Shown here: positions 57,877-64,000 of the stretch, in pieces
Position numbering within the stretch: the stretch's first letter is position 1
Layout: each line of letters begins with the position of its first letter
Source of the DNA: Citrobacter gillenii
GTDB lineage: Bacteria > Pseudomonadota > Gammaproteobacteria > Enterobacterales > Enterobacteriaceae
DNA: 64,000 nt
Reading direction: 5' to 3'
Assembly (NCBI RefSeq): GCF_013337685.1
Contig: NZ_SUQN01000006.1
Coordinates: forward strand, 62,001 to 126,000
Notes under the pieces: generated by a model
Seen by the model: the letters and a program-made list of their open reading frames with translations, nothing else
Database searches by the model: none
Told to the model about the DNA's origin: nothing
Position numbers and translations under genes: made by a program

Positions 57877-59475
57877 TCAGCCGCATAAGACGGCTGCCCT
57901 GGCGGGATCGATGGCGATCAATCCGGACAACAGTGCGTCCATTTCTTGCGCCAGACGGGTTTTATCACTTTCACTACGGTTGGCTTTTAAACGCAGTAAT
58001 TTCAGGCGTCTCGCTTTTACTTCAAATAACAGTTCAGGTTCCCACTGTTCGAGGATAAGAGACTGCGCTGCCGTATTTAGCTCCCCAAGCAAATGCAGCG
58101 CGAGATCGTTGCGGCCGCATTGTTCAGTCAGGCGAGCCATCAACAGTTGGCGCAGCCAGCGCTGGCGAACCGAAATAATACCGGGCCGAGCCTGAAGCCA
58201 GGCAAGCGCCGCCTCAATCCCTTCGCTATCTGCTAGCGCCAGAGCCTCGCTTTCCAGTAGCAAAATATCGTCGTCAGCCCCGGCAGAAACCGCCGTGATG
58301 TTCTCTGTCTGCCAGTCACTCTCCTGCATAACATCACGGGTTATCCATTCGCGGGTGACATCATCGGCAAAGGGAGTACCGTCGTTAAATGCCAGCGTAT
58401 CCAGACCCGGCATTCGATGCAGCAGCATCTTCAGATCGCTGATAATAATTTCAGGATATTTATCCCACGGCGTACCTGCCCGACTGACCGCCTGATGAAG
58501 ATACCACTGCACATCCAGCCAGAAGTGGTTGACCCCCTCTGCAAATAAACTGTCCGTTAACTCAATCAGCTCTGTCCAACTTTGTTGCAAGTACAGACGC
58601 TTGAGCTGGGCTCGGTAATCACTCTTGGGGGGGATAAGACGCGTACGCCCTGCGCCATCGGGCGGTGGAAGTTGACAGACAGTATCCAGCCGCACGCTTT
58701 TCATCAAATGATGCGCCGCCAGCCAACCGTCGGGTTGATCGCGGAGATATTTCGCCAGCACTCGCGTCTGCTCAAGCAGTTCTCGTCCGGAAGCAATACT
58801 TTTGAGCGCTGGCGCTTCTGCGCTTTGTCGACCCGACTGGACCCCGATGTTTTGCGGTACCAGTGCTTGAGCACCGCCTGATTGCACCAGACGATTCTCC
58901 AGGGCGCTATACAGCGCTCCGAGTCCAGGGCGAAGGTTCTCCTCCCGCTGGCTAAACATCTGCTGCAGTAATATCAGCGCACCGGTAATTCGTTGCGCAT
59001 CGGGTCGTGAGACTTCAGGGTAACGTGCCAGACTATCCAGCATCCGTCCGCCAGCCAGCCATTCAAGAGCCGCCTTATGGCTGTTAGCTCTTAAAGGATG
59101 CAGGTTATCGCCATAACGTTGCATCAGACCTGCCAGTAAGGTCAGGCCATCAGCGAGGCCAGACTCACCATTCCGATGCAAACGAGCCCATGTGTAATAG
59201 GTTACGACGCGAACATCCTTACTGGTGGTGGTCAGAAGCTTTTCTGCCAGCGCAATGATGAGATCGGTTTGTGCGCCGGAGAGTTTATTGACCTCTTCTC
59301 TCATACGCTGAAAATCATCATCATAACCAGGATCTTCGCCGCCAGGACTCACCTCGGAAATCGGCAGTAGCCAGTTCTGCCAAAGCACAGTCTGCGCTTG
59401 CGCCTGTTCCATCAACCGCTGTTGTTCATCTGGCGAAGTCATACTGGCTGCCAGGAGACGATTCAGGGCGCTCAT
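57877..59475 (-). CDS. tssA: Type VI protein TssA (ImpA_N + VasJ domain)
   Basis: The 532-residue protein has an N-terminal ImpA_N domain (about residues 30-150) and a C-terminal VasJ-like domain with no membrane segment. TssA caps the growing sheath and helps build the baseplate. It differs from the tagA product, which has the same N-terminal domain with a membrane anchor and VasL end, so this locus has one of each. It overlaps tssM by 4 bases (ATGA). Confidence 0.88.
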   Translation of the reverse strand: MSALNRLLAASMTSPDEQQRLMEQAQAQTVLWQNWLLPISEVSPGGEDPGYDDDFQRMREEVNKLSGAQTDLIIALAEKLLTTTSKDVRVVTYYTWARLHRNGESGLADGLTLLAGLMQRYGDNLHPLRANSHKAALEWLAGGRMLDSLARYPEVSRPDAQRITGALILLQQMFSQREENLRPGLGALYSALENRLVQSGGAQALVPQNIGVQSGRQSAEAPALKSIASGRELLEQTRVLAKYLRDQPDGWLAAHHLMKSVRLDTVCQLPPPDGAGRTRLIPPKSDYRAQLKRLYLQQSWTELIELTDSLFAEGVNHFWLDVQWYLHQAVSRAGTPWDKYPEIIISDLKMLLHRMPGLDTLAFNDGTPFADDVTREWITRDVMQESDWQTENITAVSAGADDDILLLESEALALADSEGIEAALAWLQARPGIISVRQRWLRQLLMARLTEQCGRNDLALHLLGELNTAAQSLILEQWEPELLFEVKARRLKLLRLKANRSESDKTRLAQEMDALLSGLIAIDPARAAVLCG

Positions 59476-62400
59476 TCTTGTTCCTCTGATGAAGTCTGAC
59501 TGCTTATAACAAAAATATTCTCGGGTAATTCAAAATCGCGTAGCTGGAGTAATGCGAGCGGACCATCACCGGCTTCCGTTCTCAGCGTATAGTTCAGCGG
59601 AAGGCCATCCTGGGCAGTCCAGCGCAGGTTAATGCCGCTGTTAACCCCGGCATTATCGGTAATCTCCGCTTTCTCAAGCAGCCTTATCCAGCCCCAGGTT
59701 CCTGGATTATCGGAGTAGATTCGGGTCCCCGTTTTCGTGCTCACCCAGCTTAAGGTTGCGCCCGATGCTTCTGTATCCGCCGGCCAGACAATGTTTTTCC
59801 ATATCGGCATCTGATTGACGTAGGTGAGTTTCTGACCGTCAATCACCAGATCGGTTTGCATGACATCACGCGCGGTTCCGGGGCGTAGCTCAAAACGTAA
59901 ACCGGCTTCACCACGGGTAAATGCCACATCCGCAAGCTGGCTTAGCGTATCCATCGTCTCAAGAAATACCGGATCAAATACCAGCCCCTGCGCATTCACC
60001 GTATCAGGAACCCAGTGGCTGCCCTGTTTATGCAGCACACCGCTTAAGTGACTTTCGAGAAACTGCGGGATCCGACCGTTATCATTGCGCAAATATTGGG
60101 CCAGTAGCGGCAACGAGACCTCACTTCCTACGTCACTAAACGGGTAACGACCGCCAAATGCATTGTTCCAGTCATTAACAATCAGCGCCTTCCACTGCGC
60201 GTTCAGCCCGGCTGCCGTCGGCTGCAAAACCTGCTGCCATGACTGCTCCAGCGGCTGGACAAACAAGGTTTGACCAAACCCACTCCATGCCTGCCCTAAA
60301 CTCGCAGCCACCAGATTGCCATAGTCACGCGTGGTGGTGAGATCGACGGTTTTCCCCTGAAATACCGTTTGTGCCAGCGCCTGGCTCATGCCCTGCGGAT
60401 CGGCGGCATTGGTCACCTGCTGGAGTTTCAGCCGTACCTGGGTAACTCGCGTCAGGTAGGTTTGCAGACTCAGATGGCTGAGATCCTGCCCACCTGATTT
60501 ATCGTCCATCAAGGCGAGAACCGGCGAGAACGTGTCCGCCATGGGGCCGTCTTCGCGCGCATGCTGATCAATCGTCTGGTTCTCTTTGGTTTTAAACAGA
60601 TCTTTTGCTGACTTCACCAGTGAGTCCGACAACGCTTCTCCGGTGAATCCGGTACGCCCTTGTACTGAAAGTGTGTTCATTAGCGCAACCAGAGGTGATT
60701 GACGAACATCGGCAATCAACGTCAGTTGATCGATAGCGTCACTCAAAGTCTGGCTGCGCTTCCAGCGCAAACTGTTGAGAAAATCCTGCCAGTTCCCGGC
60801 AAAGTCAGTGAAATAACGCTCGCTAAGGCGCGCTTTTAGCGCCTCCGGGGAGAGCGGATCGCTTGCGGAATGCGTATCATCACCCAGCACCTGATCCACC
60901 TCTTCCCGGCGGTTATTCACTACTTTTTCTATCGCCGGTAACACTTCCTCTTCCCAGGCTTTACGGGTATATACGCCAGCAATCGTACTTCGGGTATAAA
61001 ATACGCTCTCCGCACGGGTGTCACCGGTCATATCCTCCAGACGAAGATCGGTGTAATGCGGGGTCACCTGCTCAATAATTTTTTGATACAGCGCAGCCTC
61101 ACCGTTGCGGATCCCCATCTGACGAATTAACAGCGTACGCACCTGGCTAATAAGATTTTTATCCGCCGCCAGCGTCCATTCAGGATGCGCAGGCAGATTT
61201 TGCCCCCAGAATCGCCACAGCCCTGGCCCTACGCCCTGCCATGATGCCTGTGACATCCCTGACCGCTCAGGCCAGTCTTTCATCAACGTCTGGCTAAAAA
61301 ATGACGCCTCCATCTGCTCTGGCCGGGAAAGCATCAAGTACATTTTCAGCTGGTTGTAGGCATTCTTCGCCCGTCCAGCGAACTGAGGGCTGTCTGGCGC
61401 GAGCCGGGTTAATGCCGTGAGTTCCTGAGTAAGATGCTTTGCGGCTTCATCACGCAAGAGCGGGATAGCGATACGTGCATAACTCGGCCACAGCGCATCC
61501 AACAACACATCGTTCTGGCTTAAGCCAAAGCGGTAATACCACGGAACCCCATTCTGCTGGCGCCAGCGCAGTTTACCAGGCGTTTGCTGCAGCGCGGACA
61601 GCGCCGAAAGGCGCTCAGCGAGCGGTTTATCCTGACCGGCAGCCAGCTTAGCTTGATCCCGGCTTTCCACCACCAGGCTGCGGTTAGCCAGAAATGAGAC
61701 CACCATTCCCGCGCCCCACAGCAACATTAGACCGGCAGTACCGACTGCCAGCACACGCATCCCTGAACGGCCTGTGCGCTGTGCCTTTAGTTCAGCAGGT
61801 AATGCGGGGAGTGAATCAAGCAGCGCACGCCAGCGCTCATCACCCGTCCAGGCATGCACCACACGCGACGTAGTACCTTCTACAGACAGGCTAAAAATCA
61901 CGCCTGCCAGCGGGAGGGTGCGATGAGCGCTGAAAAAGGTGGTTAGCGAATCGCTAATGGCTGCGGCGCTATGCGTCAGCAAATTAGCCATTTTCAGTAA
62001 GAAGTTATCGCGAATATTTAGCGTGAGCAGCTGCGTTCCCTGCTGCGCCAGTTGTGAAGCCAACGAGGTAAGCTGCAAGCGACATAATGCCGGGGTACAT
62101 CCCGGTGACAACAAACAGGTTGCGGACTGAGCATCTACCCCATCATGTGCAGAGTGAGTACCATGCAGCGACCAGAGATATAACGGAATACGCCAGCGAA
62201 GCGTGGTAAAAATAGCCTGAAGATGGCGAGCAACGTCGTCCATCTGTTGTGCTGTTAAGGGAGTGATGGGATCGGTGTGAACCAGCACATCCTGTTGCTG
62301 GAAGTGGTTACCTACCCATACCGCCCCGTCCAGTGGGCGTCGATGCAGCTTGCGTATCGCATTGAACAAGGTGACATCCGGCGTGTCAGCCAGATCTCCC

Positions 62401-62858
62401 CCCCAAATTAACACCACACCATCACCTTCAGCCCAGCGCTGAGAGGTGAGTTTAGGCACCAGTTGATCAACCTGAGAGGCATCCCCCATCACCAGCAGGA
62501 TGCGGGTTTTGGCGCGCCAGCGACGACCATAATTAGTGTTAAGCACGTGGCGCAGTTCTTCAACCAAAAGACTACCGGAGACTGTTTGCGCTATTCGGTT
62601 TTCATTCGCGGGAAAGGCCCCCTTTTTTTCCTCTTCTACCCGATGCTGTCGTTGATTTACGTAACGAGTGAAAACTGGCGACATACGGAACAAAATAGCC
62701 AATATTATCGTCAAACTCGCTAAGAGTAATTTTTTAGCCGGTGAATCAGCCCCCAGCAGATCGCCATACCGTATAACCAGCCATGCCAGTCCCCCCAAAA
62801 ATGCCACTATCAGAACACACAGACTTCCCTTACGCCACAGATGGCTTGTCGTATTCAT
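59472..62858 (-). CDS. tssM: Type VI membrane protein TssM (IcmF-like)
   Basis: The 1128-residue inner-membrane protein has two N-terminal membrane helices (about 12-30 and 43-58), a cytoplasmic region, a third helix (about 360-385) and a large periplasmic part that binds TssJ. At the usual P-loop position (after residue 118) the sequence reads ILLVMGDASQVDQL, so the GxxxxGK[ST] Walker A is missing. Many TssM homologues bind or hydrolyse ATP there, but some natural members lack it. The start at 62858 follows GGAG; it overlaps the previous gene by 29 bases. Confidence 0.9.
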   Translation of the reverse strand: MNTTSHLWRKGSLCVLIVAFLGGLAWLVIRYGDLLGADSPAKKLLLASLTIILAILFRMSPVFTRYVNQRQHRVEEEKKGAFPANENRIAQTVSGSLLVEELRHVLNTNYGRRWRAKTRILLVMGDASQVDQLVPKLTSQRWAEGDGVVLIWGGDLADTPDVTLFNAIRKLHRRPLDGAVWVGNHFQQQDVLVHTDPITPLTAQQMDDVARHLQAIFTTLRWRIPLYLWSLHGTHSAHDGVDAQSATCLLSPGCTPALCRLQLTSLASQLAQQGTQLLTLNIRDNFLLKMANLLTHSAAAISDSLTTFFSAHRTLPLAGVIFSLSVEGTTSRVVHAWTGDERWRALLDSLPALPAELKAQRTGRSGMRVLAVGTAGLMLLWGAGMVVSFLANRSLVVESRDQAKLAAGQDKPLAERLSALSALQQTPGKLRWRQQNGVPWYYRFGLSQNDVLLDALWPSYARIAIPLLRDEAAKHLTQELTALTRLAPDSPQFAGRAKNAYNQLKMYLMLSRPEQMEASFFSQTLMKDWPERSGMSQASWQGVGPGLWRFWGQNLPAHPEWTLAADKNLISQVRTLLIRQMGIRNGEAALYQKIIEQVTPHYTDLRLEDMTGDTRAESVFYTRSTIAGVYTRKAWEEEVLPAIEKVVNNRREEVDQVLGDDTHSASDPLSPEALKARLSERYFTDFAGNWQDFLNSLRWKRSQTLSDAIDQLTLIADVRQSPLVALMNTLSVQGRTGFTGEALSDSLVKSAKDLFKTKENQTIDQHAREDGPMADTFSPVLALMDDKSGGQDLSHLSLQTYLTRVTQVRLKLQQVTNAADPQGMSQALAQTVFQGKTVDLTTTRDYGNLVAASLGQAWSGFGQTLFVQPLEQSWQQVLQPTAAGLNAQWKALIVNDWNNAFGGRYPFSDVGSEVSLPLLAQYLRNDNGRIPQFLESHLSGVLHKQGSHWVPDTVNAQGLVFDPVFLETMDTLSQLADVAFTRGEAGLRFELRPGTARDVMQTDLVIDGQKLTYVNQMPIWKNIVWPADTEASGATLSWVSTKTGTRIYSDNPGTWGWIRLLEKAEITDNAGVNSGINLRWTAQDGLPLNYTLRTEAGDGPLALLQLRDFELPENIFVISSQTSSEEQE

Positions 62859-63990
62859 TCTCACTCCAGGGTAAAACGGTACAGATATATGACTGTTCAT
62901 CCTGAACAGAAACGGCTAAATATGAGTCTGTGTAATGTTGCGCCATATCAGATGCTACGCCAGCACATAACCATCCTGAAAAAGGGCCAGGTATTCCCAT
63001 GTATTTTTCGAGAATGACACTATTATCCACCTGCCAGTGAGCGCCATAGCTATGCCCCATCGGATATAACTGCACATTCAGCGAATCAATTGATTGGCAA
63101 TCAGATACAATCGCCTTTGCATTTTTCGCACAAACCTGAGTAGTGAAGAAAGTGGTTAGATCTTGTGTCAGACATGATTTATCCAATGGCATCGGACGTA
63201 ACAAACGACATTTTCCCTTAAGACTATAATTACGTGCGACGTCATCGCTGACTAAGAGAAAAGCAGCCATTCCATCGGAGTAACTATTTTGCCCATTAAA
63301 TTGCAAAACCAGAACAAGATCGCTTCTGACTTCTGCATTTTTCAGATTAACGTCCAGTCGATAACAAGGGAATTGCGTTTCTACTCGTACAGAGGAAGGC
63401 TGTGGTCTGCCCGGTAAACTTGCCTGCCAAATACTGTGAAAGTTCACATTCAGCAAACGACGCATTTCTGGTGGAGCATCTGTGATGAATGTTACATGCA
63501 GAGGTATAGCTGTCGGCAATACATTGAGTGACTCACTTATACAGTTAAGTAAAACAGTTGTAGCATGGTATTGATTTTTAACCTGCGGTAAATAGTCGAT
63601 ACGACGAACCAGTCCATATTGGTTTTCAAGATTCTTTGATTGATTTGCAAGAAATGCGACGGTGATTTTATCCGGTAACAATACACAACTATTGAGCACA
63701 ACAAACGAACGTTCTCCCCATAACTGCCATTTGCTCTGAGCAAATAAAATTTCCTTTTGCAAAAATTCAAATTCCTCTAGTGCCCGGCTGTATAAATACC
63801 CCCTCAAACTGGCTAGTAGTATCCATAGAACCACCGGAAATAATGTAACCAGCCAAATGTTAAACTCACCCAAGAAAAGCACATATTTTTTCGCATGTAA
63901 CACAAAAAATAAGATACCCGCCAGTAATGATAATAAACCAGCGATTATCCAGCGCCAGAGCGACAACGTCTCAGGCTCTTTAGGTGTCAA
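62830..63990 (-). CDS. Uncharacterised membrane protein of the type VI locus
   Basis: This protein of about 386 residues has two hydrophobic segments near its N-terminus (about 13-31 and 42-60) and a large soluble part, probably periplasmic or cytoplasmic. I do not recognise its family. The codons appear richer in A+T than those of tssM, and the length and layout differ from TssL. The frame stays open to the window edge, and TTG at 63990 has no ribosome site in view, so the true start may lie outside. Its 3' end overlaps tssM by 29 bases, so it is expected to be made with the type VI system. Confidence 0.65.
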   Translation of the reverse strand: MTPKEPETLSLWRWIIAGLLSLLAGILFFVLHAKKYVLFLGEFNIWLVTLFPVVLWILLASLRGYLYSRALEEFEFLQKEILFAQSKWQLWGERSFVVLNSCVLLPDKITVAFLANQSKNLENQYGLVRRIDYLPQVKNQYHATTVLLNCISESLNVLPTAIPLHVTFITDAPPEMRRLLNVNFHSIWQASLPGRPQPSSVRVETQFPCYRLDVNLKNAEVRSDLVLVLQFNGQNSYSDGMAAFLLVSDDVARNYSLKGKCRLLRPMPLDKSCLTQDLTTFFTTQVCAKNAKAIVSDCQSIDSLNVQLYPMGHSYGAHWQVDNSVILEKYMGIPGPFSGWLCAGVASDMAQHYTDSYLAVSVQDEQSYICTVLPWSENEYDKPSVA

Positions 63991-64000
63991 AATATTATGG

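Overview
The window is chromosomal DNA from a member of the Enterobacteriaceae. Most genes run in the Escherichia/Salmonella/Citrobacter order from ygfB-zapA-ssrS through serA, argP, fbaA-pgk-epd, tktA, speAB, metK, galP, gshB, hemW, ansB, mutY, nupG and speC to the tRNA-Phe gene pheV. Products are close to E. coli K-12 length for length. The scpA-argK-scpB-scpC operon, an ECF transporter where E. coli K-12 carries yggC-yggF/cmtAB, and a type VI secretion locus at pheV point to Citrobacter or a near relative. The genus is my inference, not something the sequence proves.

Layout. 1-2.8 kb: end of ygfB, zapA, 6S RNA, 5-formyl-THF cyclo-ligase, serA. 3-11.4 kb: rpiA, argP, the methylmalonyl-CoA (Sleeping beauty mutase) operon and its LysR neighbour ygfI. 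11.4-17.6 kb: yggE, argO (ArgP-controlled arginine exporter), mscS and the glycolytic run epd-pgk-fbaA. 17.9-21.0 kb: a five-gene operon (PPC/DUF296 protein, ECF S component, EcfT and two ATPases) of unknown substrate. 21-30.3 kb: tktA, loiP, speB, an extra lipoprotein gene, speA with yqgB in its leader, and metK. 30.6-34.5 kb: galP, sprT, an extra DapA-family gene, endA. 34.5-41.7 kb: rsmE-gshB, yqgE-ruvX, yggR, and yggS-yggT-yggU-rdgB-hemW. 41.8-52.4 kb: ansB, yggN, trmB-yggL, mutY-yggX-mltC, nupG, speC, yqgA. 52.5-64 kb: pheV, then seven type VI secretion genes and one uncharacterised membrane-protein gene, all reading toward the tRNA. The rest of that locus (TssB, C, D, H, I, K and L are missing here) should lie beyond the right edge.

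How the genes work together. The polyamine genes speA, speB, speC and the SAM synthase metK cover the putrescine precursors and the aminopropyl-donor precursor. argP and argO form a regulator/target pair. The scp genes convert succinyl-CoA through methylmalonyl-CoA to propionyl-CoA, then exchange CoA back with succinate. mutY-yggX-mltC and yggS-hemW are housekeeping operons. Intergenic gaps carry REP/BIME repeats, one complete ERIC element and several intrinsic terminators.

The least explained parts are the ECF operon, whose two ATPases look complementary (one canonical and one degenerate ATP site), the small ORFs in the speA leader, the orphan lipoprotein between speA and speB, the inserted DapA-like enzyme, and the membrane protein that opens the visible type VI segment.
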